Shown: positions 6,930 to 14,870 of the stretch, piece by piece
Numbering within the stretch: position 1 is the stretch's first letter
Layout: each line of letters starts with the position of its first letter
Assembly: GCA_018829455.1 (NCBI GenBank)
Contig: JAHJUB010000109.1
Span: forward strand, 1 to 22,964
Origin: Candidatus Omnitrophota bacterium
Lineage (GTDB): Bacteria > Ratteibacteria > UBA8468 > MWAK01
Length of the DNA stretch: 22,964 nucleotides
Reading direction: 5' to 3'
Position numbers and translations under genes: made by a program
Notes under the pieces: generated by a model
Database searches by the model: none
What the model was told of the DNA's origin: nothing
What the model saw: only the letters and a program-made list of their open reading frames with translations

Positions 6930-8405
6930 CTACCGACTAAAAGTCAGGTTGAAGTAACCCTCTCTTCCGGCCAGGAGCGCATTGACAGCCGGGGTGAGAA
7001 CAGCGTTCCGGGGCCCCGGCAATATGAGTAGGCCCATCAGCACGCAGCAGACCGCTAACATAACCATCGCTATCCGCATCGTCTGCGGGGCTTCCTTGAC
7101 GTCTTTCCACTCTTCTTTTAGTTTTCCGTAATAAACATAGCGCTGAACTTTCGTAAAGGAAGAAAGGGTGATGATGCTTACCAGCACCGCCCAAACCGCG
7201 GCTGGAATGTTTTTGGCTTGTACGCAGGCCAGGATGATAAGCAATTTACTCCAGAAGCCGTTAAAAGGCGGCAGTCCGGAAATGGAGAAGGCGCCTACCA
7301 GAGAGGTAGCGTTGGTAACCGGCATCTTCTCTTGTAGTCCGCCCATCTTCTTCATATCACGGGTTCCCAGATTATACTCTACCGAACCGGCATTCAGGAA
7401 GAGCAGGGATTTGAAGACCGAGTGGTTGACCAGATGGAAGAGGCCGGCCAAAATCCCTAAGGGAGTTCCCAGGCCTATGGCCAAAGTGACGTATCCAATC
7501 TGGCTGATGCTATGGTAAGCCAGGAGCCGCTTGTAGTCCCATTGCCCGATGGCCAGAAACACTCCGACCACCATAGAAAGGATACCCAGGGTAATGAGTA
7601 TGTGGGAAATAAGCGGAGTGAATCCGAAGACGTTAAAGAGCAGGCGGATTAACGCATAGATGCCGATGGACTTGATTAAGAGGCCGGAGAGCATCGCGGA
7701 AATAGGCGCCGGCGCGGAAGGATGTGCGTCCGGCAGCCAGGCGTGGAAAGGCACCAGGGCCGCTTTAAGGCTGAAACCCACGAAGAAGAGGCCCAGGGCG
7801 CACTTGGTGGCTGCGGTGGAACCATTTTCGGAAATCAGCCGGGCAAGATGCGCCAGATTAAGGGTTCCATAGGTTCCGTACATAAAGGCGATACCCAGGA
7901 GGATAAAAGTGGAAGCCAGGGTTCCCAGGACAAGGTACTTAAAAGAAGCCTCCAGTTCTTCGTGCTGGCATCCGAAAGCGACCAGAGCATAGGAAGCGAT
8001 TGAGGCAATCTCCAGGAAGACAAAAAGATTAAAGAGGTCTCCGGTAATAATTACGCCGTTCATTCCGGCAATCATTAACAGGAAGAGGCTGTAATAACGG
8101 GTTTTGGAGGTGTAGAGTTCCATATAATCTATGGAGTAGAGCGTAACCGCAAAGCTGATTAACGCAACAATCAGGAGCATCAACGTTGTCAGACCGTCGG
8201 ACACCATTACTATTCCCAGGGGCGGCGGCCACCCTCCGACCGCATAAACACCCGAAATTCCTAAGATGGAGAGCGACAAAAGCAAGAGGAAGAACGTGGC
8301 AAGGTTGCCCAGGATATCAGGCAGCGTCTTCCACTTCCGGCCCAACACCGGTATTAAGAAGGCCAGAAACAAGGGAACAGCGACAAAAAGGGGCAATCGG
8401 TTCAT
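6930..8405 (-). CDS. mnhD: Mrp-type antiporter subunit D (NuoM/NuoN-like ion-translocating subunit)
   Basis: A 491-residue polytopic antiporter-like protein (Proton_antipo_M family) with about 14 predicted helices. Visible family motifs are LVAFGCQHEELEASFKYLVLG, FSLKAALVPFHAWLPDAHPSAPAPISA (key Lys and the PFHxWLPDAH loop), the discontinuous-helix segment KRLLAYHSISQIGY, and FNGFWSK near the C-terminal third. The membrane Lys and Glu residues needed for ion movement appear to be present. The start at 8405 overlaps the mnhC stop by 4 bases. This is the MbhH/MrpD counterpart. The operon also has a second, longer antiporter-like subunit (9805-11619), giving two putative ion channels. Confidence 0.93.
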   Translation of the reverse strand: MNRLPLFVAVPLFLAFLIPVLGRKWKTLPDILGNLATFFLLLLSLSILGISGVYAVGGWPPPLGIVMVSDGLTTLMLLIVALISFAVTLYSIDYMELYTSKTRYYSLFLLMIAGMNGVIITGDLFNLFVFLEIASIASYALVAFGCQHEELEASFKYLVLGTLASTFILLGIAFMYGTYGTLNLAHLARLISENGSTAATKCALGLFFVGFSLKAALVPFHAWLPDAHPSAPAPISAMLSGLLIKSIGIYALIRLLFNVFGFTPLISHILITLGILSMVVGVFLAIGQWDYKRLLAYHSISQIGYVTLAIGLGTPLGILAGLFHLVNHSVFKSLLFLNAGSVEYNLGTRDMKKMGGLQEKMPVTNATSLVGAFSISGLPPFNGFWSKLLIILACVQAKNIPAAVWAVLVSIITLSSFTKVQRYVYYGKLKEEWKDVKEAPQTMRIAMVMLAVCCVLMGLLILPGPRNAVLTPAVNALLAGREGYFNLTFSR

Positions 8406-8749
8406 CCTTTTAATCTCCTGATTTCGGTGATGTCAAACGTGCCGTATTTTTCGTAGAGACGGATGCAGATGCCGATGGTCAAGGCCAGCACACCCAGTCC
8501 GATGACGATGGAGGTAAGGACCAGAGCCTGGGGCAGAGGGTCAACTGACCGGGCCAGAAAATCGGCGAGGTTCGTCTTCTTTTCCAGAATTGGAGCCACG
8601 CCGCCCTTTTTGTAACCCAGCATGATCAGAAAAAGGTTGACGGCGCAGTTCATAATGACCAGCCCCATTACGATCTTCACCATATTCTTTTTACTCAAGA
8701 CTCCGTAAAGACCAACCATAAACAGGACAAAACAGAGCGTAAAGGCCAT
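8402..8749 (-). CDS. mnhC: Mrp-type antiporter subunit C (NuoK-like)
   Basis: A 115-residue three-helix protein of the NuoK/MrpC/MbhG family. The signature VDPLPQALVLTSIVIGLGVLAL lies near residues 68-90. The N-terminal helices include IVMGLVIMNCAVNLFLIMLGY, with the loop GGVAPILEKK between helices 2 and 3. It shares one base with the mnhB stop and overlaps mnhD by 4, so it is translationally coupled. Expected to sit next to subunit D at the interface of the ion path. Confidence 0.92.
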   Translation of the reverse strand: MAFTLCFVLFMVGLYGVLSKKNMVKIVMGLVIMNCAVNLFLIMLGYKKGGVAPILEKKTNLADFLARSVDPLPQALVLTSIVIGLGVLALTIGICIRLYEKYGTFDITEIRRLKG

Positions 8750-9252
8750 CAGTTGTCTCCTCCCTGTTTCTTTTGGATCATCTTCATCTTGCCGTCTTTA
8801 TCCTCCACCACCCTGATTACGGCTAAGATGATAAAGATCATGAAGAGGGAAGCCCCCACCTTTAAACCAATAGCGACGTTGGAAAGAAGAATGGTCCCGG
8901 CCGAAAAGATTCGGAAAGGCGGCGCCGGATTAGCCATTTGAATAAAGTTACGGAAGAAACTCCCGCCTACGTAACCCAGGAGCGCAATGGTTACAAACAT
9001 CAGCGCGCCCAAACTGTCCAGTTCCGACGCCAGGAGTTTTCCGACTCGGCCCAGCGCAAATTTTGCGCCGAAGGCCAGGGTAATCAGAACAAAAGCGCAG
9101 GCGATGATGACCCCGCCGGCAAAACCGCCGCCCGGTGAGAGGTGGCCGGTAAAGACAATATAAATTCCGTAGAGAATAATCGGTCCTTTCAGCCAGCGCG
9201 TTACCGTCTGGACGATTAAGGTCATTCCCACCGGTTTTTCCGATTTATCCAT
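8749..9252 (-). CDS. mnhB: Mrp-type antiporter subunit B
   Basis: A 167-residue membrane protein with four hydrophobic helices. The MnhB-family hallmark GHLSPGGGFAGGVIIACAFVL lies near residues 36-56, followed by a helix ending GYVGGSFFRNF. The C-terminal tail is charged (EDKDGKMKMIQKKQGGDN), probably cytoplasmic. ATG 9252 is two bases after the DUF4040 gene stop. Corresponds to MbhF of archaeal membrane-bound hydrogenase. Length and motif are normal. Confidence 0.92.
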   Translation of the reverse strand: MDKSEKPVGMTLIVQTVTRWLKGPIILYGIYIVFTGHLSPGGGFAGGVIIACAFVLITLAFGAKFALGRVGKLLASELDSLGALMFVTIALLGYVGGSFFRNFIQMANPAPPFRIFSAGTILLSNVAIGLKVGASLFMIFIILAVIRVVEDKDGKMKMIQKKQGGDN

Positions 9253-9254
9253 TA

Positions 9255-9803
9255 TTACCCCTTTTTCTTCTTTTTCAAAGGCCGGCCCCGTAAAATGGCC
9301 AGGGCGCCCAGAATGGCGGTAAACAGGACCGTGGCCTCTCCCAGGGTATCGTAAGCGCGGTAATCCAGGATTACGGAGGTGACGATGTTGGCTGCCCCTG
9401 TTTCCTTCAAGCCGTGTTCCAGGTAATACCGGCTGGGCGCGGAAGCAACCGCATCCATTATCGGCGCTCCAAATGGCGGCAGGGCTTTGACGGCTTCCAG
9501 GCCAAAGAGAAAGACCACGAAGAGCAGGACAACGCCTACCAACAGACCAAAGAATTCCGTGCCTTCCGCAACCGTGGTCAGGTCGTGGCGGATGGTGGCC
9601 CGAATCAGGATGATCAGTGTTAAGATTTCAACCACAACCTGGACGATGGCGATATCCGGAGCGCCCATCACCAGAAAAGCGACCGAAAGGCCAAAGCCGA
9701 CCGCGCTTAAGGATACGACCGAAGAGAGCAGGTCTTTCCCTTCCAGCGCATTGAGCGCGGCGATAATCATAAAGACCAGCAATAAAATAATCAATAGTTC
9801 CAT
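9255..9803 (-). CDS. DUF4040 protein, MbhD-MbhE-like fusion (C-terminal module of MrpA)
   Basis: I start this gene at ATG 9803 (MELLIILLLVFMIIAAL) because the longer frame uses a TTG at 9836 inside the preceding gene. The product is 182 residues. The first three helices form the DUF4040/MbhD part, with the segment APDIAIVQVVVEILTLIILI around residues 49-68. The second half (DYRAYDTLGEATVLFTAILGALAIL) matches the MbhE part. So the C-terminal module of MrpA is a separate polypeptide here, with MbhD and MbhE joined. The C-terminus is a lysine cluster. The start lies one base after the preceding stop. Confidence 0.88.
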   Translation of the reverse strand: MELLIILLLVFMIIAALNALEGKDLLSSVVSLSAVGFGLSVAFLVMGAPDIAIVQVVVEILTLIILIRATIRHDLTTVAEGTEFFGLLVGVVLLFVVFLFGLEAVKALPPFGAPIMDAVASAPSRYYLEHGLKETGAANIVTSVILDYRAYDTLGEATVLFTAILGALAILRGRPLKKKKKG

Positions 9804-9804
9804 A

Positions 9805-11619
9805 TCAGACCGCCAAAACCCATAAAAGGATAACAAGCCCGACTAAAACCCAGGATAGATAGTTGGGCAGAATTCCGCTGTGCATCTTCCGCAGGCCCGC
9901 CGAGATTGTAAGCGTGAACTCTTTTCCCAATTCGTAGAGGTCAAAGAGTTTTTCTTCGGCCAGACGGTAAATTGTGCTGATGAAACCCATTTCCCGGACC
10001 GTTTCGTAAAAGGCGCTTCCCGTAGGTCTGTGGTCTGCCAAGTCCGGTTCTTCGCCGCCGATGTAAGTAGGGGTCAGGCGCACCTTTTTCAGCCGGCCGA
10101 GACCGAAGATGAGCACTCCCAGAACCAGGGTGACGACAATCAGGAAAGCGGCGCGGCCCGGCAGCCACAGTCCGGCGGGTTGAATACTTCCGACCGCCGG
10201 AAGAATGAAGAAGCGCAGAGGCAGCTGCTGAGCCAGGACGCCGAAGAGCACGCACAGGAGAGCCAGAAAAACCGCCGGAATAACCATGCTTGGCGGCGCT
10301 TCCCGCACTTTTTTCCGGTCCAGCGCTTTGTTTGGAATACCTAAGAATATGGCGTGCGTCAGTTTCATGAAACTGGCCAGGGTCAGGGCGCTTCCGAACA
10401 TGGCCGCGGCAATCCAGACCACCCAGAGGCTGTGGCCGGAGCGGCCCATTTCCAAAAGTCCCAGATAGACCAGCCATTTGGAATAGAAGCCGTTGAGGGG
10501 CGGGATGCCGGAGATGGCCAGAGAGAGAATTAAGAATGCAAAGAATGACCAGCGCATCCTTCTTCCTAAGCCGCCCAGGTCGTCAATCTCGGCTGAGCCG
10601 GCTTCTTTTTCTACGTTCCCGCCGACCAGGAAGAGCCCCTGTTTATAAATGGCGTTGTTGAGCATGTGGAAGAGACCGCCGGCAAACCCCAAAGGAGTTC
10701 CGATGCCGATACCCAAAACCATGTAGCCGACCTGGCTGACCGCATGATAGGCGAGGAGTTTTTTGAAATTGTGCTGGACCAGGGCCATCATTACCGCAAA
10801 GATGATGGTGGCCGCCCCAATTGCCAGGAGAACCGTCTGGCCGAGGAAATCAGGGACAAAGATATCCCGGCAGATGCGGAATAGGAAGTAGATGCCGACC
10901 AGTTTATCCAGGGACGCAGGCAGGAAAGCCAGGACCGGCGCCGCGGTCGGGCCGGCTATTTCCGGCAGCCAGGTATGGAAGGGGAAAGCGCCGGCTTTGG
11001 CCAGAGCCGCCGAAACCAGACTAAAGAAAGCCAGATAGGCAAGGCCGGTACCCAGAGGGATATGGCCCCCGCCCAGAGCAAGAGTGCCGGTAAGAGAAAA
11101 GATTACGGCTAACCCCAGGATAAAGAGAGAATCGGTCCCGCCGATAATAATCAGGGTTTTTTTGGCGCTGGCTGCGGCTGCTTCTTCCGGTGAGAGGTTG
11201 ACCAGAAGGTAGAGCAGGATTCCCAGGATGTTCCAGAAAACCAGCAGGAGGAGCAGGTGGGCCGCAAAGATTGCGCCGGCAGTAGCGGCCAGCGTCCAGA
11301 GCAGATAGGTGTAATACTCTTTAGTATGTCCCTTTTTGCCGGCCAGGCATGCCGGAGAATAGACGACGGCTAAGACTCCGAAGATGGCCTGAAAAATGAG
11401 AATGAAACCGGACAGCGAGTCAAGGGTCAAAAGGTTCTGGTTACTCCAGGACCCACAACCAAAAGACAAGGGCAGCCAAGTGAAGAGCGCCAGACAAATA
11501 ACAAGATTAAGGCCGCTGGCCACCAGGGCCGTCGTTTCCTTCCACCGGGCCGGAAGCCAAAGTATCATTAGCCCGAAGATGAAGGGCACAAGAATCGGAT
11601 AAAAGAGCGGATTGATCAT
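9805..11619 (-). CDS. NuoL/HyfB/MrpA-N-like antiporter-type membrane subunit
   Basis: A 604-residue polytopic subunit with about 16 predicted helices. Family motifs are LAKAGAFPFHTWLPEIAGPTAAP (key membrane Lys and the PFHxWLP loop), NFKKLLAYHAVSQVGYM and GIPPLNGFYSKW. The C-terminal third has the segment TPTYIGGEEPDL, a soluble loop, a possible lateral helix and a last membrane helix, as in HyfB/NuoL-type subunits. It takes the place of the MrpA N-terminal module. Together with mnhD it gives two antiporter-type channels, whereas I recall a single one in Pyrococcus Mbh. The start at 11619 overlaps the large-subunit stop by 4 bases. Confidence 0.88.
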   Translation of the reverse strand: MINPLFYPILVPFIFGLMILWLPARWKETTALVASGLNLVICLALFTWLPLSFGCGSWSNQNLLTLDSLSGFILIFQAIFGVLAVVYSPACLAGKKGHTKEYYTYLLWTLAATAGAIFAAHLLLLLVFWNILGILLYLLVNLSPEEAAAASAKKTLIIIGGTDSLFILGLAVIFSLTGTLALGGGHIPLGTGLAYLAFFSLVSAALAKAGAFPFHTWLPEIAGPTAAPVLAFLPASLDKLVGIYFLFRICRDIFVPDFLGQTVLLAIGAATIIFAVMMALVQHNFKKLLAYHAVSQVGYMVLGIGIGTPLGFAGGLFHMLNNAIYKQGLFLVGGNVEKEAGSAEIDDLGGLGRRMRWSFFAFLILSLAISGIPPLNGFYSKWLVYLGLLEMGRSGHSLWVVWIAAAMFGSALTLASFMKLTHAIFLGIPNKALDRKKVREAPPSMVIPAVFLALLCVLFGVLAQQLPLRFFILPAVGSIQPAGLWLPGRAAFLIVVTLVLGVLIFGLGRLKKVRLTPTYIGGEEPDLADHRPTGSAFYETVREMGFISTIYRLAEEKLFDLYELGKEFTLTISAGLRKMHSGILPNYLSWVLVGLVILLWVLAV

Positions 11620-12809
11620 ACTGGAGTTCCTTTAGCTTTTAATGCTTCCGTCTTTTCCACGGAAAGCCGTAAAAGGGTTTCTCCGTCCAGGGTCTTTCCG
11701 TTTTCCGCAACTGCGGAAAGCCGTTCGGTACAGCAGTAGCAAGGGTCAACGCCGGCCAGGCAAATCAGGGCATCGGCGATTTGACCGCCCACCACGGATT
11801 TTTCAAAGGTTGGTATGCAGACGTAACTGGGCGCGCGTATTTTGTGCCGGATAGGACGATTGGTACCGTCGCTGCGGACGTAATGGAAGCATTCGCCTCG
11901 CGGTGCCTCGGCATGGCCGATGCCCTCTCCAGGTGGTACTTCTCTCACTTTGACCACAATGTCGCCTTTTATTTCTTTGAGCCGGGCCATGCACTGTTCC
12001 ACAATCTTAATTGACTGGAAGATTTCCAGAAGACGCACTTTGGCGCGTGCCAGCATGTCCCCTTCCGTAACTACAACCATTTCCCAGTCAAGCATGTTGT
12101 AAGCCGCGTAAGGATCGTCCCGGCGCACGTCAATGGCTACGCCGCTTGCCCGCGCCACCGGACCGACCGCTCCGTAGTTATGAATGTCCTGGGCGGTGAG
12201 GATGCCCACTCCTTTTAGCCGGGCCAAAAGAACCGGGTCGTCCAGAACCGCCTTGGTCAGCATTTCCACTTTGGTTTTGATATCATCCAGTTTTGATTGG
12301 ACAAAAGGAAAGTCTTCTTCGGACATATCCCGGCGCACCCCGCCCGGGCACATTATTCCGTAATTTCCGCGGTTTCCGGTTACCAATTCCATTATGTCCA
12401 AGGTAGGCTCCCGCCATTTCCAGGCCCACATAAAGACCGTGTTGTAACCCAGAAAATGTCCGGCCAATCCCACCCAAAGCAGGTGGCTGTGGATGCGTTC
12501 CATTTCCGCGATGAAGGTGCGGATGTATTTGGCGCGTTCCGGAATTTCAAGGCCAACCAGGTTTTCCACCGCGTTGACGTAGGCCAGGGGATGGCTGGTG
12601 GAACAGATTCCGCAGATGCGCTCCACCAGGAAGGGAACCTGGTCGTAACTCTTTCCCTCCGAAATTTTTTCGATGCCCCGGTGGTTATATCCGGCAATCC
12701 AGTCTATGCCAACGACCTTTTCGCCCTCGCAGAAGAGCTTGAAGAACTCCGGTTCTTCCAGGAGCGGGTGGTAAGGCCCGATGGGAACGATTACTTCTTT
12801 CTTTTCCAT
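11616..12809 (-). CDS. Group 4 [NiFe]-hydrogenase large subunit (NuoD/HycE/MbhL-like)
   Basis: Catalytic subunit of 397 residues. The NiFe site is complete: RICGIC at Cys66/Cys69 and DPCYCC at Cys357/Cys360, so this is a hydrogenase rather than a complex I NuoD, which lacks these cysteines. The second motif continues CTER, then a 34-residue tail. The same arrangement occurs in HycE, which is cut after the Arg of its C-terminal motif by HycI; a HycI-type protease is the first gene of this operon, so cleavage after Arg363 is likely. The N-terminal 30-kDa domain of HycE is absent and encoded separately (12888-13367), as in Ech and Mbh. No clear Shine-Dalgarno site precedes ATG 12809. Confidence 0.95.
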   Translation of the reverse strand: MEKKEVIVPIGPYHPLLEEPEFFKLFCEGEKVVGIDWIAGYNHRGIEKISEGKSYDQVPFLVERICGICSTSHPLAYVNAVENLVGLEIPERAKYIRTFIAEMERIHSHLLWVGLAGHFLGYNTVFMWAWKWREPTLDIMELVTGNRGNYGIMCPGGVRRDMSEEDFPFVQSKLDDIKTKVEMLTKAVLDDPVLLARLKGVGILTAQDIHNYGAVGPVARASGVAIDVRRDDPYAAYNMLDWEMVVVTEGDMLARAKVRLLEIFQSIKIVEQCMARLKEIKGDIVVKVREVPPGEGIGHAEAPRGECFHYVRSDGTNRPIRHKIRAPSYVCIPTFEKSVVGGQIADALICLAGVDPCYCCTERLSAVAENGKTLDGETLLRLSVEKTEALKAKGTPV

Positions 12810-12828
12810 GTTTTATTTACACATTAAT

Positions 12829-12880
12829 TGTAGGGGCGCGATTTATCGCGCCCGCGGGTTCGATAAATCGAACCCCTACG
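12829..12880. repeat. Composite palindrome, copy A (TGTAGGGG family)
   Basis: The 52 bases divide exactly as TGTAGGGG, hairpin CGCGATTTATCGCG, spacer CCCGCGGG (itself palindromic), hairpin TTCGATAAATCGAA, then CCCCTACG. The outer arms pair (GTAGGGG with CCCCTAC), so the unit could fold as two hairpins on a closed stem. It lies 7 bases after the NuoC-like stop and about 20 bases before the large-subunit ATG. Confidence 0.88.
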
Positions 12881-12887
12881 TTTTTAT

Positions 12888-13367
12888 TTAGTCAAATTTT
12901 AATTTGCTCTGCGCCGGAGGAGCGTTGGGGTCGCGGTTAGTTCGGTCCGGCGGTACCTGATAAGGATGATAGCTTTCCGGCCAATCTTCCGAGAAAAGGA
13001 ACTTTTCCAGCCGCGGGTGTTCCCGGAAATTAACCCCTAAGAACTCCCAGATTTCCCGCTCAATCCAGAAGGCGCCGCGGAAGAGCGGCACCAGGGAATC
13101 CACTTCCGGTTTGTTCCGGTCCAGAAAAACCCGCAGACTGATAATTTCACCTGAGGAATCAAAAGAGAAATGGTACAGGATTTCAATCTCTTTTCCGTTG
13201 TCAAAACCGGAGGCGATGATGAAACGCGCCGTCAGGTCATGGAAAAGGAAGCCAACCACTTCCCGGAGCGAAGCGGTGGGGATGGTCGCGTAGATGCGCT
13301 TCCGAACCTCGGTGTATTCGGAGAATATTTTCTGGAACTTTTCCTGAAATCTATTTTTTGAGTCCAT
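12888..13367 (-). CDS. NuoC-like 30-kDa-type hydrogenase subunit (EchD/MbhK-like)
   Basis: A 159-residue peripheral subunit of the complex I 30-kDa family, which holds the NuoB- and NuoD-like proteins together. The family core REIWEFLGVNFREHPRLEKFLFSEDWP lies in the last third, and the N-terminal half gives the mixed alpha/beta domain. The C-terminal tail PPAQSKLKFD follows. It starts at ATG 13367, only 8 bases after repeat copy B, with no Shine-Dalgarno sequence. Its stop is 7 bases before repeat copy A, so the gene is bracketed by two copies of the same palindrome family. Confidence 0.9.
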   Translation of the reverse strand: MDSKNRFQEKFQKIFSEYTEVRKRIYATIPTASLREVVGFLFHDLTARFIIASGFDNGKEIEILYHFSFDSSGEIISLRVFLDRNKPEVDSLVPLFRGAFWIEREIWEFLGVNFREHPRLEKFLFSEDWPESYHPYQVPPDRTNRDPNAPPAQSKLKFD

Positions 13368-13375
13368 AAATTTTT

Positions 13376-13451
13376 TGTAGGGGTCGGATTTATCCGACCC
13401 GACTTCGGCGAGCTCAGTCGAGCCGCGGGCTCGATGAATCGAGCCCCTACA
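13376..13451. repeat. Composite palindrome, copy B (TGTAGGGG family, expanded centre)
   Basis: The 76 bases read TGTAGGGG, hairpin TCGGATTTATCCGA, CCC, a central stretch GACTTCGGCGAGCTCAGTCGAGCC with its own imperfect dyad, GCGGG, hairpin CTCGATGAATCGAG, and CCCCTACA. The outer 8-base arms pair perfectly. It abuts the NuoB-like stop codon (TAA at 13452-13454) and ends 8 bases before the NuoC-like ATG, filling the whole intergenic gap. Confidence 0.88.
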
Positions 13452-13877
13452 TTATTTGTTTTTTAATTTAGTAATTAACTTTACCACTCCGTCAATCATC
13501 GCTTCCGGTTTAGGCGGACAGCCCGGGACGTAGGCGTGGACCGGAATGATTTTATCAAACGGTCCGGCGAACTGGTAACCGGTCCGGAACATATTTCCGC
13601 TGCAGGCGCAGGCGCCGATGGCTACCACCAGGATGGGTTTAGGCGCCTCATCGTAAAGGCGTTTGATACGGGCAACATTTTTCCGGTTGACGCAGCCGGT
13701 TACCAGCAGGACATCCGCGTGTTTGATACTGCCCACCAGAACAATTCCAAACCGCTCCACATCGTGCCGGGGCGTGAGCAGGTCCAGAATTTCGATGTCG
13801 CAGTTGTTGCAGGAAGCCGCCGCAAGGTGGAAGACCCAGGGCGACCGGGTCAGCATATTTATTTTCCAGTTAGCCAT
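13452..13877 (-). CDS. NuoB-like [NiFe]-hydrogenase small subunit (EchC/MbhJ-like)
   Basis: A 141-residue subunit carrying the proximal [4Fe-4S] cluster. The expected ligands are visible: Cys23 and Cys26 (SCNNCDIE), Cys90 (GACACSG) and Cys120 (PGCPPKP). It delivers electrons to the NiFe site of the large subunit. The short form without the extended N-terminus of periplasmic small subunits, and the absence of a Tat signal, fit a cytoplasm-facing group 4 enzyme. ATG 13877 lies one base after the NuoH-like stop. Length is normal for group 4. Confidence 0.95.
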   Translation of the reverse strand: MANWKINMLTRSPWVFHLAAASCNNCDIEILDLLTPRHDVERFGIVLVGSIKHADVLLVTGCVNRKNVARIKRLYDEAPKPILVVAIGACACSGNMFRTGYQFAGPFDKIIPVHAYVPGCPPKPEAMIDGVVKLITKLKNK

Positions 13878-13878
13878 C

Positions 13879-14802
13879 TTAAAGTCCTAAGTAAGCCAGC
13901 AAAATTGCCAGAATTGACAAAAGGGTGCAATTGACCCAGAAGAACCGCAGGGCCTGGTCTATGCGCAAGCGAGGATTAGTATTTTTAATTATAACAATAA
14001 TCACGAGCACAAGTACAATTTTTAAGATTCCGGCCAAAAGATGCCAGCCGGAGACAGAAATGCCGCCGAAGAATAGGATGACGAGAAAAAGCGGCAGCAG
14101 AAAAAGGAGCATCGCCCGGGTTAATTTAAAGAGGGCCAAAAGACCGCCGGAGTATTCAATACAAGGACCGGCCATCAGTTCCGTCTCCGCTTCCGGAATG
14201 TCGAAAGGCGGTAGGGCCAGTTTCGCCTGGACCACCAGGAGACAGACTATGAAAGCGATGAAGCCGGAGAGGGAACCGGCGGTTGCACCGTGCTGCTGCT
14301 GTGAGAGCATAATCAGATTAATATTTACCGAATAGTCCGACTTGATTACCGGAACCAGGATTGCCAGGATAAAGGGGAGTTCGTAAGCCATAATCATCTT
14401 CATTTCCCGGCTGGCGCCGATGGAAGATAAGGGGTTGGCTGCGGCAAAACCGCCGATAATTATGGCCAATGAGGGTATGATCAGCAGGTAAAGCACCACG
14501 ATGAGGTCTCCGATGAATCCTCGGGCCGGAAAGACGATGGAAAAACCGAGGATGGTTGCCACAAGAGCGGTAGCTAAAAGTCCCAGGAATGGCGCCAGCA
14601 GGAAAGAAATTCTTTCGCCCTGTTTTGGCACGGTGATTTCTTTGGATAGTAGTTTGCCGAAATCGTAAAAAGGCTGCAGGAACGGCGGACCGACCCGCCA
14701 CTGCAGCCGCGCCGTCACTTTGCGGTCCACCCAGGTGAAGACCAGACCGACCAGGGCGGCAAAGAGAAAACCGGGGAAAATCAGGAAATAAAATATATCC
14801 AT
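13879..14802 (-). CDS. NuoH-like membrane anchor subunit (EchB/HycD/MbhM-like)
   Basis: A 307-residue protein with about eight predicted helices that connects the hydrogenase module to the membrane arm. Family motifs are WVDRKVTARLQWRVGPPFLQPFYDFGKLLSKE near residues 25-56 and PFDIPEAETELMAGPCIEYSGGLLALFKL in the second half, including the acidic loop thought to couple redox chemistry to ion movement. The start at 14802 gives the usual short hydrophobic N-terminus. It follows repeat copy C by 18 bases. Confidence 0.94.
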   Translation of the reverse strand: MDIFYFLIFPGFLFAALVGLVFTWVDRKVTARLQWRVGPPFLQPFYDFGKLLSKEITVPKQGERISFLLAPFLGLLATALVATILGFSIVFPARGFIGDLIVVLYLLIIPSLAIIIGGFAAANPLSSIGASREMKMIMAYELPFILAILVPVIKSDYSVNINLIMLSQQQHGATAGSLSGFIAFIVCLLVVQAKLALPPFDIPEAETELMAGPCIEYSGGLLALFKLTRAMLLFLLPLFLVILFFGGISVSGWHLLAGILKIVLVLVIIVIIKNTNPRLRIDQALRFFWVNCTLLSILAILLAYLGL

Positions 14803-14820
14803 TGTTTAATTTAATTGCAT

Positions 14821-14870
14821 TGTAGCGGTGCGATTTATCGCACAAATAGTCGGATGAATCCGACCGCTAC
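14821..14870. repeat. Composite palindrome, copy C (TGTAGCGG variant)
   Basis: The 50 bases read TGTAGCGG, hairpin TGCGATTTATCGCA, CAAATAG, hairpin TCGGATGAATCCGA, CCGCTAC. The outer arms changed from GGGG/CCCC to GCGG/CCGC in concert. It overlaps the preceding ferredoxin gene: the TAG stop of that gene (14867-14869) is part of the repeat arm. Confidence 0.88.

Noticed and set aside
5125..14802. Respiratory complex I (Nuo)
   Set aside because: The NuoD-like subunit has both CxxC NiFe ligand pairs, a HycI protease is present, and Mrp subunits replace NuoJ/M/N, so it is a hydrogenase.
12829..14870. CRISPR array or tRNA genes
   Set aside because: The palindromes are separated by whole genes, have no spacers, and lack anticodon arms, TPsiC motifs and CCA-proximal features. 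The cloverleaf-like folding is only a property of nested dyads.
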